NCBI RefSeq assembly: GCF_019402665.1
Contig: NZ_VSST01000050.1
Span: forward strand, 1-64,000
From: Bradyrhizobium canariense
GTDB lineage: Bacteria > Pseudomonadota > Alphaproteobacteria > Rhizobiales > Xanthobacteraceae
Length of the DNA: 64,000 nucleotides
Reading direction: 5' to 3'
Part shown: positions 51,531-60,356 of the stretch, one piece after another
Layout: each line of letters starts with the position of its first letter
How positions within the stretch are numbered: the stretch's first letter is position 1
Position numbers and translations under genes: made by a program
Notes under the pieces: model-generated
Told to the model about the DNA's origin: nothing
Seen by the model: the letters and a program-made list of their open reading frames with translations, nothing else
The model's database searches: none

Positions 51531-51965
51531 CTACCGCGTCATCTTTTCAAGTTCCGGAAAGGGTACGTAAACCGCGCCCGCGCACAGCTCGCTGGCACGA
51601 TCAACGACGCGGTCCGCCCGACCGTTGACGAAGATCACGGCGCGCTCCCTCATGGCCTTGTACGTGCCGTCGGTCTCGCGTGGGGTGAAGTGCAGGCAAC
51701 TGACATAGAACTGCCGGCCTCCGACCTCGCGCTGCACCGGCTCAGCCATGCTGGCGTCACGCACGCCGACAGGATTGTTCAAATAGCTGCGCATCAAGGC
51801 CAGCGTGTCGCCACGGAAATTATCCGGGAACGGTTGTGGACCTCCGGCCTGAGTCCCGTCCATCAGAGTTGGACGGTCACCATCGCTGCCGAAACATCCC
51901 GTGAGCGCCAGCGGCAGTGCCAGCATCAACGCCAAGCTCACTGCGCGTTCCGCTAGTCGCCGCAC
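51531..51965 (-). CDS. Lipoprotein of unknown function
   Basis: 144 aa. The lipobox LTGC at about residues 21-24 gives a lipidated Cys24. The mature part starts with a flexible Gly/Asp-rich stretch, then a domain with FYVSCLHFTPRETDGTYKAM and a second Cys in ASELCAGAVYVPF. This may be a small outer-membrane lipoprotein. No partner is evident. Confidence 0.75.
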   Translation of the reverse strand: MRRLAERAVSLALMLALPLALTGCFGSDGDRPTLMDGTQAGGPQPFPDNFRGDTLALMRSYLNNPVGVRDASMAEPVQREVGGRQFYVSCLHFTPRETDGTYKAMRERAVIFVNGRADRVVDRASELCAGAVYVPFPELEKMTR

Positions 51966-52316
51966 CGCTTACGCTCTCCGCTCGATCAGTCTCGAAGACG
52001 TTCCAGCCCCAAGGTTGCAATGATGCATGTCTACAGGTGTTTTGCCCGACGAGTCAAACGGCTTCGTAAAATCCGCAGATGAGCCACCCGTCAAACCATT
52101 GATTTATCTACGACCCGCTACTGTGCATGGGGTTGTTTTTCGAGGTTTTGTTTGCGGCCGCCAAACCTGGGGCGTTGCTTGCGGGCTTCAGCATGGTCGT
52201 ACCGGCCCGCCGCCAGCACCTCGAGCTTTCGCCCAAGGCGTGACGAACGGGCCGGTCCTGAATTCCTCACGCGGCGGTTGGGGCAATGCTAGGACGCCGC
52301 CGCGCAGGATCAGTCG
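51966..52316. other. Intergenic, nothing identified
   Basis: About 350 bases. An open plus-strand frame (52027-52320) lacks protein-like character, and TTGCCCGACGAG near 52040 resembles TTGCCCGACGGG near 12834, a likely dispersed repeat fragment. No gene is supported. Confidence 0.4.
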
Positions 52317-52730
52317 TTAGCTGCGCTTCTCCATCGTCGCCGGCTTGGTCACGTCCGGCTGCGTCTTCAGCGACTTCTTCGCTGAGAGATGCTTGTGGTG
52401 GTGGCGATGCGTGCGCACGGTCTTGTGCTCGTCGGGAGTGACCGCGGCGTTGGCGTTCATCGCCTTCGACTTGGTGTCCACCTTGGCGTCCGCCTTGACG
52501 TCCGAAGCCTTGACGTCTGAAGCCTTGACGTCTGAAGTCTTGACGTCCGAAGCCTTGGCACCGGCCTTGAGGCCGGCATCCGGTTTCGCGGCGGTGGTCG
52601 ACACCTTGGTCTGGCTCTGGTCTGCCTTGATCACCGGCGTGGTCGTGGTGGTCTTGCCGGCCTCGGCTGCGAAGGCCGGGGCTGCGATCACGGAAGCTGC
52701 GAGCAAGGCTGCGGAAATGGTCTTCAACAT
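52317..52730 (-). CDS. Secreted repeat protein with His-rich tail
   Basis: 137 aa. Signal peptide to about residue 21 (APAFA), a Thr/Lys-rich stretch, then five near-exact pentapeptides of the type A-S/D-DVK (ASDVKTSDVKASDVKASDVK), and a tail with a THRHHHKH cluster and many Lys. The basic and His-rich tail could bind metal or polyanion. An AGGAG site sets the ATG at 52730. No family known. Confidence 0.72.
   Translation of the reverse strand: MLKTISAALLAASVIAAPAFAAEAGKTTTTTPVIKADQSQTKVSTTAAKPDAGLKAGAKASDVKTSDVKASDVKASDVKADAKVDTKSKAMNANAAVTPDEHKTVRTHRHHHKHLSAKKSLKTQPDVTKPATMEKRS
52484..52556. repeat. 15-bp coding tandem repeat
   Basis: GACGTC(C/T)GAAG(C/T)CTT copies encode the pentapeptide run of the secreted repeat protein. 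Copy number could vary by slippage or recombination. Confidence 0.75.
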
Positions 52731-52982
52731 GGTTGGTCTCCTCTTGGAAGGATCTTGAGGCGGGCGCCCTCTCGCCAACCCTTTGATCGTAGGTTGGAGC
52801 CTAGGGGGCACGCACTGAACCCAATCTGAAGCCCGCAGCAGGCTTCCGTTCATCTGGATGACAAGTTTGTCATCCGCCCGCAGGGCGAATAGGCCAGGAT
52901 GCCGGGAATGTTTTTGCCTGATGGGTGTTCCGGTCTTTGGGCAATCGTGTAGGATCGCCACGTTCCATACCGGAGAACTTAG

Positions 52983-53525
52983 ATGCGCAAACTCTCAACG
53001 CTTCTTGTGCCGGGACTTGTCGCCATGACATTGGCGGCCGGGCCGGCTCTGACCAGCGCTTATGCCGCAGGTGGCGACACCCCCTCGTCGCCGCCATCGT
53101 CGGACACCTCGACCAAGAAGGGCAAGAAGAAGAGCTCCTCCATCAGCGATCCGAAATTCCTTGCTGCCTATCGCACCGCCTACACCACGATCTATGACAA
53201 TCACGACTACACCGGCGCGATCGGCCAGCTGAAGTCGCTCAAGCGCGACGACGTCGCCGACGTCGCCAATCTGATCGGCTACTCCTATCGTAAGCTCGGC
53301 GATTACCAGTCGTCGAAGATCTATTACGAGCTGGCGCTGAAGGACGATCCGAACCACGTCCGCACCTGGCAGTATTACGGCCTCTGGCAACTCGAACAGG
53401 GCAATCGCGAGCAGGCGCAGTATCACCTGAACAAGCTCGCCTCGCTCGCCGGCACCGACAGCTCCGAGTATCGCTCGCTCGCCGCCGCGCTCGACAAGCC
53501 GACCGGGGCGACCCTCGTCTATTAA
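52983..53525 (+). CDS. Secreted tetratricopeptide repeat protein
   Basis: 180 aa. A signal peptide ends SAYAA near residue 29, then a Ser/Thr/Lys linker, and two to three TPR units: YTTIYDNHDYTGAIGQLKSL, ANLIGYSYRKLGDYQSSKIY and TWQYYGLWQLEQGNREQAQY. It is probably periplasmic and mediates protein contacts. A strong hairpin follows the stop. Confidence 0.85.
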   Translation: MRKLSTLLVPGLVAMTLAAGPALTSAYAAGGDTPSSPPSSDTSTKKGKKKSSSISDPKFLAAYRTAYTTIYDNHDYTGAIGQLKSLKRDDVADVANLIGYSYRKLGDYQSSKIYYELALKDDPNHVRTWQYYGLWQLEQGNREQAQYHLNKLASLAGTDSSEYRSLAAALDKPTGATLVY

Positions 53526-53550
53526 ACGCATCGCATCTTCGCACGAGGCG

Positions 53551-53580
53551 AACGGGCACAACCGCAGGGTTGTGCCCGTT
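53551..53580 (+). terminator. Terminator behind the TPR gene
   Basis: A perfect 12-bp stem AACGGGCACAAC/GTTGTGCCCGTT with a six-base loop, 25 bases after the stop. Confidence 0.75.
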
Positions 53581-53633
53581 CTGCGTTCTCGGCTAGCTTG
53601 CCCACCAAACCTCCCCTCGCAAACCGGTGCGCA

Positions 53634-55022
53634 ATGGACAATTGGCTGCGATCCGCGATCGACTACATCGGCTTCTGGATCGAATTCCAGCACACCACAA
53701 TCCAGCAGCCCGGCGTCGTCATCGCATTCGCCCATCGCGGCGAAATCGTCGCCGAGCACGCGTTCGGCCTCGCCAATCTCGACACCGGCGAGAAGCTCAC
53801 CCCGCGCCACCGTTTCCGCATCGCCTCGCACTCGAAGAGCTTTACCTCGGCCGGCATCATGAAGCTGCGCGAGCAGCGCAAGCTCCGGCTCGACGATCCC
53901 ATTGGCCAATATGTCGGAGGCCTGCATCCGCGCGTCGCGGAAACGACGATTGCGCAAGTGCTGTCGCACAGCGCGGGACTGACGCGCGACGGCGCCGATT
54001 CCGGTCAGTTCATCGACAGCCGTCCCTATCTCGACGCGAGCGAGCTGCTCGCGGAATTGAAGCTGCCGACCGTAATCGAGCCGGGCACACGCTTCAAATA
54101 TTCCAATCACGGCTTTGGGCTGATTGGTCTCATCATCGAGGCCGTGACGAAGGAGCCCTACCGGGTTTGGATGAAGCGCGAGATCATCGAACCTGCGGGC
54201 CTGCGCGAGACCGAGCCGGACGCGCCGCTTCCCAAGGGGGCGCCGTTCGCGCGCGGCCACACACGAAGGGTGCCCTACGGAGAGCGATGCGTGATCCCCG
54301 GCGACAATCCCACCCACGCGATGGCTTCCGCCACGGGCTTTGCCGCTACCGCCGCCGACACCGCCCGCTTCTTCGCGCAGCTCGCGCCCAACGCAAGAAA
54401 GAGCCTGCTGTCGGTCGCAAGCCGCCGCGAGATGACGCGACATCATTGGCGCATACCGCAGAGTTTCGAGGCCTATTACGGCTTGGGTATCGGCGCCGGC
54501 AGGCTCGACGGCTGGGACTGGTTTGGCCACGGCGGCCATTTCCAGGGCTATATCTCGCGGACCTGCGCCATTCCCGCCTGCGAACTCGCGATCAGCATCA
54601 TCAGCAACTCCATCGACGGCGCAGCGCCGTTCTGGATGGACGGCGCGATGCAGATCCTGCGCGTTTTCCAGACCCGTGGCGCACCCGACCGCCGCGTGAG
54701 CGACTGGACCGGCCGCTGGTGGACGATCTGGGGCGCGACCGATCTGGTACCCGTGGGCAACCGCGTGCTGGTCGCCAATCCTCAGTTCAACAACCCGTTC
54801 ATGGATGCCGGCGAGATCGAGGTCACCGGCCGCGATACCGGCAAGCTCGCCTGGGCCGCCGGCTACTCCAGCCACAGCGAGCCGGTGCGCCGCGTCCGCG
54901 ACAAGCGCGGCAAGGTTAGTGACGTCTGGATCGCTGGCGCCAACATCAAGCCTGCGGCCGCCGTCGCCCGCGAGATCGCGCGGAGATACAAGCCGCGCAA
55001 GCGCCCGCCTACTCCCGAATGA
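53634..55022 (+). CDS. Serine hydrolase, beta-lactamase family
   Basis: 462 aa. SxxK motif in RIASHSKSFTSAG (S-H-S-K), the Y-x-N motif in FKYSNHGFGL and HGG in WFGHGGHFQGY complete the class C active site. A C-terminal domain of about 120 residues follows, rich in Trp and strands. There is no clear signal peptide. It is not closely similar to the serine hydrolase at the left of the window. Its 3' end overlaps the convergent S10 peptidase gene by 14 bases. Confidence 0.87.
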   Translation: MDNWLRSAIDYIGFWIEFQHTTIQQPGVVIAFAHRGEIVAEHAFGLANLDTGEKLTPRHRFRIASHSKSFTSAGIMKLREQRKLRLDDPIGQYVGGLHPRVAETTIAQVLSHSAGLTRDGADSGQFIDSRPYLDASELLAELKLPTVIEPGTRFKYSNHGFGLIGLIIEAVTKEPYRVWMKREIIEPAGLRETEPDAPLPKGAPFARGHTRRVPYGERCVIPGDNPTHAMASATGFAATAADTARFFAQLAPNARKSLLSVASRREMTRHHWRIPQSFEAYYGLGIGAGRLDGWDWFGHGGHFQGYISRTCAIPACELAISIISNSIDGAAPFWMDGAMQILRVFQTRGAPDRRVSDWTGRWWTIWGATDLVPVGNRVLVANPQFNNPFMDAGEIEVTGRDTGKLAWAAGYSSHSEPVRRVRDKRGKVSDVWIAGANIKPAAAVAREIARRYKPRKRPPTPE

Positions 55023-56574
55023 GAGTCTCGACCTCGCTCCGAAGGGCCTGCCGCGAGCCGTCGCGCGAATAGAACATGTGGCCGCCGGGATAGACCACGA
55101 ACTTGACCCGCTGCGTTGCGAAGGCCGGCAACTGGTCGAGCACCCGCTTCGATCCGAAATAGGGCGTGGCGAGATCGAACAGGCCGTGCGCGACCAGCAC
55201 GTTCAGCTTCGCATCCGTGGCGAGGATCTGGCGCAGCTCGGAGACCGACTGCGGCGGGTTGATGCCGCGGCCGAAATCCCAGTGGCCTTCGATGGCGCCG
55301 TTCAACACCTCGTAGGAGCCATCGGGCCGCCAGTTGAGCTTGTGCGTCAACAGGTCAACCGCAGCACTCGTTAGCGGCGCCTGCAGCGCATCGCCGGAGG
55401 GATCACCGAACCGCGAGCTGCTGGAATCCGGATAGGGATCGAAGCCGCGCACCGAGGCGTCGTAGCGCCCCGTCACCTTGCCGTTCTTGCGGTCGAATTC
55501 GCGGCGGAATTCGCCGACGTCGAAGCGGCCCGCAAGCCGACGGCTCACCGACTGGTCGATGCCGGTGAGCTCGGCGACCTTGTCGGCAAGACGATTGGTC
55601 GCTTCCTTGTCCGCCTCACCCTTGACGAGGTCGGCCAGGAATTCGCCGCGCGCGTAAGCCTCTGCGTCGGCGAGATCGGCGCGTTTGACCGGACCTTTCG
55701 CCTCACGCGCCACCGCGACATAGCTCGGCAGCGTCGCGACATATTGCAGGAGGCTGGTGCCGGTGAACTCACGGAAGTCCAGGAGCGGCGACACCAGAAT
55801 CAATCCCCTGACCCCGACGCCGTGCTGGAGCTGCAACTGGCGCACCACCTTCGGCCCGCGAATGCCGCCATAGCTTTCGCCGGCGACGTATTTCGGCGAG
55901 GTCAGCCGGTCGTGCTTCTCGAGCCAGCGGCGGATCACGAGCGCGATCGAATTGACGTCACCATCAACGGAGTAGAACGATTTGCGCGCGTCATCGCCGG
56001 TCGCGACGAACCGGCTATAGCCAGTGCTGACGGGATCGATGAAGACGAGATCGGTGAAGTCGAGCCAGGTCTCCGCGTTCGGCTTCACCTCGGGCGAGGC
56101 GGACGGCGACAGCGCTTCGCCATCGAGCGGCAGCCGCCAAGGCCCGGCCGCGCCGAACTGGAGCCATGCCGAGGACGCACCGGGCCCGCCGTTGAACAGG
56201 AACGTCACGGGGCGCGTCGCACGGTCGGCGCCGTCGAGCTCATAGGACGTATAGGCGATGTCGGCCACAGGCTCGCCCTTGCCGTCGAACACGCGGATCG
56301 ATCCGGCGGTCGCTGCGAAATTGAGGGTGCGGCCGGGAAGATCGAGCGTCTGCTTCGTGGTCGAATCCGACGGAAGACGGTGCGGCTCGGCGGATGACGA
56401 TGAATTTTGCGATGCGCCTTGTGCACCGCCGCGTCCGCCCTTCTGTCCGGCTGGTGCCGCCGCCTCGGCGCGCGGCTGCGGCGGATCGTCGGCGCGCGCC
56501 AATCCTGCGAGCGCGAAGGCCGACACCGCCAGCACCAGGGTCGCGCGGCGGAGCGCCGGCATATTCGTGGCCAT
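55009..56574 (-). CDS. Serine carboxypeptidase, S10 family
   Basis: 521 aa. Signal peptide to about residue 28, a low-complexity Gly/Ala/Ser linker, then the alpha/beta hydrolase with oxyanion motif LFNGGPGASSAWLQ (about 148-161), catalytic Ser in AGESYGGIRGPK (about 236), Asp in HGLFDLATPY and His in YPGGHMFYSR. Bacterial S10 peptidases are less common than eukaryotic ones; they remove C-terminal residues in the periplasm. A GGGAGA site supports the start. Confidence 0.9.
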   Translation of the reverse strand: MATNMPALRRATLVLAVSAFALAGLARADDPPQPRAEAAAPAGQKGGRGGAQGASQNSSSSAEPHRLPSDSTTKQTLDLPGRTLNFAATAGSIRVFDGKGEPVADIAYTSYELDGADRATRPVTFLFNGGPGASSAWLQFGAAGPWRLPLDGEALSPSASPEVKPNAETWLDFTDLVFIDPVSTGYSRFVATGDDARKSFYSVDGDVNSIALVIRRWLEKHDRLTSPKYVAGESYGGIRGPKVVRQLQLQHGVGVRGLILVSPLLDFREFTGTSLLQYVATLPSYVAVAREAKGPVKRADLADAEAYARGEFLADLVKGEADKEATNRLADKVAELTGIDQSVSRRLAGRFDVGEFRREFDRKNGKVTGRYDASVRGFDPYPDSSSSRFGDPSGDALQAPLTSAAVDLLTHKLNWRPDGSYEVLNGAIEGHWDFGRGINPPQSVSELRQILATDAKLNVLVAHGLFDLATPYFGSKRVLDQLPAFATQRVKFVVYPGGHMFYSRDGSRQALRSEVETLIRE

Positions 56575-56829
56575 GATCGTTCTCCCTGTCCGGCGACGAC
56601 CGCCGGTGCGGACCGTAAGGGTAGCGCGGAATTGCGACGGTTTGGGGGATCATGGCTCCGGTGGTGCCTGAAGAGCCCGGTTGGGCACAAACCGACCCGG
56701 TTTCGTGCTCAAATCGGAATCGGCAGTTGCCGGTCTGCTGTGAAGGGCGGTCATCCTCGACAATCGGGGGCGAGATCGTTAGACGAGCCCGGCGGAACTT
56801 TCTCCAGCCAGCGGCCCTGCCCGGAAGCC

Positions 56830-57609
56830 ATGACCAAGCCAGCGCGATACGACCGGATCGCCTTCGTCGCCAGCCCGAGCAGCGAGGCGCAAGCCGCCTT
56901 CGGCCAGCTCACCAGGGACTTCGGCAATTGCGATCCGAAGGACGCCGACATCGTGGTCGCACTCGGCGGCGACGGGCTCATGCTCCAGACGCTTCATCAG
57001 CACATGCATACGGGCAAGCCGATCTACGGCATGCACCGCGGCACCGTCGGCTTCCTGATGAACGAGTACTCGACCGTCGATCTTCGAGCCCGTCTCGAGG
57101 CGGCGCAGGAATCCGAAATCCACCCCCTCCTGATGCGCGCGACCGACGCCAACGACCGCGTCCACCTGCATCACGCCATCAACGAGGTCGCCCTGTTCCG
57201 GCAGACCTACCAGGCCGCGCGCCTGCGGATCCTGATCGACGAGCGCGAGCGCATGTCCGAGCTGATCGCCGACGGCATCATGGTGGCAACGCCGGCCGGC
57301 TCGACCGCCTACAATCTGTCCGCCCAGGGACCGATCCTGCCGATCAACGCCGCGCTCCTGGCGCTGACGCCGATCAGCGCCTTCCGCCCGCGACGCTGGC
57401 GCGGCGCGCTGCTGCCGAACACGGCTTATGTCGTGATCGAGGTGCTGGAGGGCGACAAGCGCCCCGTGGCGGCGGTCGCCGACCACGACGAGGTCCGCGA
57501 CGTTCGCCGCGTCGAGGTGCTGTCCGACAGGACCATCTCGATGCGCATGCTGTTCGACCCCGGTCACAGCCTGGAAGAGCGCATTTTGCGCGAGCAGTTC
57601 GGCTCCTGA
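56830..57609 (+). CDS. nadK: NAD kinase
   Basis: 259 aa, the usual short alphaproteobacterial length. GGDG at residues 46-49 (VALGGDGLMLQTL), NE in HAINEVALF, and the signature MVATPAGSTAYNLSAQGPIL are all present. It phosphorylates NAD to NADP using ATP or polyphosphate. The ATG at 56830 directly precedes the conserved start; the long open frame upstream is non-coding in character. A response regulator gene follows 88 bases later. Confidence 0.95.
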   Translation: MTKPARYDRIAFVASPSSEAQAAFGQLTRDFGNCDPKDADIVVALGGDGLMLQTLHQHMHTGKPIYGMHRGTVGFLMNEYSTVDLRARLEAAQESEIHPLLMRATDANDRVHLHHAINEVALFRQTYQAARLRILIDERERMSELIADGIMVATPAGSTAYNLSAQGPILPINAALLALTPISAFRPRRWRGALLPNTAYVVIEVLEGDKRPVAAVADHDEVRDVRRVEVLSDRTISMRMLFDPGHSLEERILREQFGS

Positions 57610-57697
57610 GCCGCCTCGCCGGACTGCCGATCGCAACCCTTCATTAACCCCCGGCGAGATATGGTTAACGAAAGTTGACCGCTCCGGCCCGGGCTCC

Positions 57698-58243
57698 ATG
57701 TTCCGCATCGATTTCAACAAGCTGCGTTTCCTCGTCTGCGACGACAATCCGCACATGCGCCGCATCCTGCGGACGCTGCTGCATTCGTTTGGCGCGCGTG
57801 AAGTCTACGAGGCCGAGGACGGCGCCACGGCGCTGGAAATGTACAGCCATTACGTGCCCGACATCGTCATCACCGACTGGGCGATGCCGATCTTCGACGG
57901 GCTCGAGCTGGCGCAGATGATCCGGCAGCCGGAATCCAAGGGCAATCCCTACGCGCCGATCATCATGCTGACCGGCCATTCCGAGAAGCGCCGCGTCACG
58001 GTGGCGCGCGATGCCGGCGTCACCGAATTCCTGGCCAAGCCGATCTCGGCCAAGGGGCTCTACCAGCGCATCCTCAACGTGGTCGCCAGTCCCCGCCCCT
58101 TCATCAAAACCAAGACCTATTTCGGCCCGGACCGGCGCCGCAACATCAACTCCGCCTATATGGGCCCCGAGCGCCGCGTCGGCGAAAAGCACGAGGTGCT
58201 GCAGCAGCCCTCGCTGCTCGACAAGGCCCGCTCCACCATCTAG
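57698..58243 (+). CDS. CheY-like response regulator with C-terminal extension
   Basis: 181 aa. The receiver domain fills residues 8-128: D15/D16 acidic pocket, D60 phospho-acceptor (VITDWAMP), T92 and K114 (FLAKPIS). The remaining 50 residues carry GPDRRRN and GPERRVG motifs and no DNA-binding domain, so output is by protein contact. An HPt gene follows 31 bases later, suggesting a two-gene phosphotransfer module whose kinase lies elsewhere. Confidence 0.9.
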   Translation: MFRIDFNKLRFLVCDDNPHMRRILRTLLHSFGAREVYEAEDGATALEMYSHYVPDIVITDWAMPIFDGLELAQMIRQPESKGNPYAPIIMLTGHSEKRRVTVARDAGVTEFLAKPISAKGLYQRILNVVASPRPFIKTKTYFGPDRRRNINSAYMGPERRVGEKHEVLQQPSLLDKARSTI

Positions 58244-58274
58244 CGCAACGTCTCTCACGATCGAGGCCGATATC

Positions 58275-58853
58275 ATGGCGAAGAACAGCGCAAGAGACAT
58301 CGAGATCAAGGCCTTCGCCACGCATCAAATCATCACGCAGCCCAACCCGCTGCGGTCGGTCCTGCGCCGCGTCGAAGACAAGGACATGGACGATCCGGTC
58401 GGCCGCGCCGAACAGGCGCTCGCGGGCCTTGCCGGCGAGTTCAAGGACTGGATGGCGACCGAGATCAACCGGCTGTCGGCGGCCTACGTCGCCATCCGGC
58501 ACGACGGCTTCACCAAGGACAGGCGCGACGAGTTGTTTCGCGCCGCGCACGACATCAAGGGCGATGCCGCGACTTTCGGCTATCCGGCGGCGGCGGGCGT
58601 AGCCGAGAGCCTGTGCCGCGTCATCGAGCACGCGCCCGATCTCGAAAAGGTGCCGGCCGAGCTGTTCACGCACCACATCAACGCCATCCTCGCCATCGTG
58701 CACGAGAACACCAAGCTCGACAGCATCAGCGTCTCCGCCGAGCTCAGCCGGCGCCTGCGCAAGGTCGCCGACGATTATCTCGCCGACGCCAACCGCGATC
58801 GCCCCGAGCATCTCGAGGTGATCCTGGCGCCGAGCATCGCGCCGGCGGGGTAG
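58275..58853 (+). CDS. HPt domain phosphotransfer protein
   Basis: 192 aa. Residues about 42-130 are helical with the HPt site FRAAHDIKGDAATFGYP, His92 being the phospho-histidine. The N-terminal 40 residues are polar, with a conserved-looking ITQPNPLRSVL. It probably relays phosphate to or from the response regulator encoded just upstream. The ATG at 58275 fits the gap to the previous gene. Confidence 0.85.
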   Translation: MAKNSARDIEIKAFATHQIITQPNPLRSVLRRVEDKDMDDPVGRAEQALAGLAGEFKDWMATEINRLSAAYVAIRHDGFTKDRRDELFRAAHDIKGDAATFGYPAAAGVAESLCRVIEHAPDLEKVPAELFTHHINAILAIVHENTKLDSISVSAELSRRLRKVADDYLADANRDRPEHLEVILAPSIAPAG

Positions 58854-58874
58854 CTTCGCCGTTCGCGAGGTGTG

Positions 58875-58966
58875 GTAGGGTGGGCAAAGCGAAGCGTGCC
58901 CACCAGTCGCCATGAGTTGTGCGGAGAGACGGTGGGCACGGCGCAATGCGCCTTTGCCCACCCTAC
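58875..58966. repeat. Dispersed palindromic repeat (GTAGGGTGGGC type)
   Basis: Left arm GTAGGGTGGGCAAAGCGAAG and right arm GCGCCTTTGCCCACCCTAC are inverted, with GTGCCCACC/GGTGGGCAC inside. It fills the gap between convergent HPt and DUF2336 genes. Confidence 0.8.
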
Positions 58967-58975
58967 GTCGTCTCG

Positions 58976-60151
58976 TTACGCTGCAATCAGCTCGCCATAC
59001 ACCGGATCAACCATCTCCTCCGCGACCAGCTCGTCGCAGAACAGCCTTGCCTCTTCGCGTGCGGATTCGGTGGCGAAGCGGCGCAGCAGGACCATCAGCG
59101 GCTCGGTCGCGCCGCGGTCGGTCTCGCAATGGGTGAGCACGCGCTCGACCATGCGGCGGCGCAGCCTCGCCGCATTGTCATCGCTGTCGACGAAGCCCTG
59201 CTCGTGGCAGGCATCGAGCGCGACCTGGAAGGCCGCAAACGTCGCCTCGGGAAGCCCGGCGCGGCGGAGCAGCGCGTGCAGGCTATTGCCGCCGCGATCG
59301 TGCAGCAGCGCGGACACGCGCGCCAGCGGCAGCTCGGCGAGCTCAGCCAGCGCCGCATGGAAGAGATCCAGATTGCTCGACAGCAGCGCGCGCAGAATGA
59401 GACCCGCGGTGAGCTGGCCGGTGATGCGCAGGTGCCGAACAAGCCCTTCCATGTCTTCGCCGCGCGAGCGCGCCGCGATGTTCATGGTGGAGCGATCGCG
59501 GGCCTCGGTCGCGATGCGCTCGGCGCGGTCGGCAGTCAGCCAGTTCCGGGCGACGACGAATTGAGCCAGCGTCTCCGAGAGTTTTGCCACCAGCGCGGCG
59601 CGCGTTGCGGACGGCAGATCCTCCAGCACCAGCATCGCCTCGCGGATCGCGGCGAGATGGCCGTGACGCTCGACGATGCGATCCCAGGAGAACGGCGCAA
59701 GCTCGGCATGAGGATTTTCGATCAGCTCGAGCGCTGCCGCCGCGCAGCCGACTTCGGCAATGGCGGCGCAGACCGATACCGGCAGCGCGATGCGGCGCGC
59801 GACTGCGCACTGCACCTCGTCGTTGCCGGTCGCGACGATGTCGACGAGATCGGCGTCGATCAGCAGCGGAGAATGTTCGAGCACGGGCAACGCGACGGTC
59901 GGCTGGTCCCCCGACAGCGCCCGCACGATCGACGCGGGCGCCTCGGTACTGCGCGCAAACGCCTCGGCCATCGCCTGCCGCACCAGCGGCGAGGGATCGT
60001 CGAGCAGCATCAGAAGCGCGCCTTCAGCGGCAACACGGTCATCATGGGAAAGGTCTGAGATCAGCCAGGCCCGGGCCAGCGCCCGCGTTGCCTCGGCCCG
60101 CTCGCCAGCGGGCGCCGTCCTGATCCAATTGATGAACTGCCGAACAATCAT
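58976..60151 (-). CDS. DUF2336 domain-containing protein
   Basis: 391 aa, all-helical and HEAT-like: RAWLISDLSHDDRVAAEGAL, DDPSPLVRQAMAEAFARS and VLEHSPLLIDADLVDIVATG. DUF2336 proteins occur only in alphaproteobacteria to my knowledge and are linked to signalling; the function is unsettled. It converges on the response regulator-HPt pair, which may not be chance. No membrane segment. Confidence 0.85.
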   Translation of the reverse strand: MIVRQFINWIRTAPAGERAEATRALARAWLISDLSHDDRVAAEGALLMLLDDPSPLVRQAMAEAFARSTEAPASIVRALSGDQPTVALPVLEHSPLLIDADLVDIVATGNDEVQCAVARRIALPVSVCAAIAEVGCAAAALELIENPHAELAPFSWDRIVERHGHLAAIREAMLVLEDLPSATRAALVAKLSETLAQFVVARNWLTADRAERIATEARDRSTMNIAARSRGEDMEGLVRHLRITGQLTAGLILRALLSSNLDLFHAALAELAELPLARVSALLHDRGGNSLHALLRRAGLPEATFAAFQVALDACHEQGFVDSDDNAARLRRRMVERVLTHCETDRGATEPLMVLLRRFATESAREEARLFCDELVAEEMVDPVYGELIAA

Positions 60152-60356
60152 GGTGCTTCCGGCTTACGCAACGAAGACGAAGCGGTGACGGCTTGTCACC
60201 TGCAACACAAAATAAACCACGACGCTTAACAAAGCGTTCACCATAACTGGCTGGTTTTATTGACGTTTTGTTAAGGGAACAAAGGCGGCCCGTTCACGCA
60301 CCGGGACCTGCGCGCAGCGTTCACGCTGCGACGTATCCGAGACACGGGCGCGCGAA

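Noticed and set aside
52995..54875. Minus-strand frame spanning 626 codons
   Set aside because: Crosses the opposite-strand TPR gene, a clear terminator hairpin and the serine hydrolase; composition is shadow-like.
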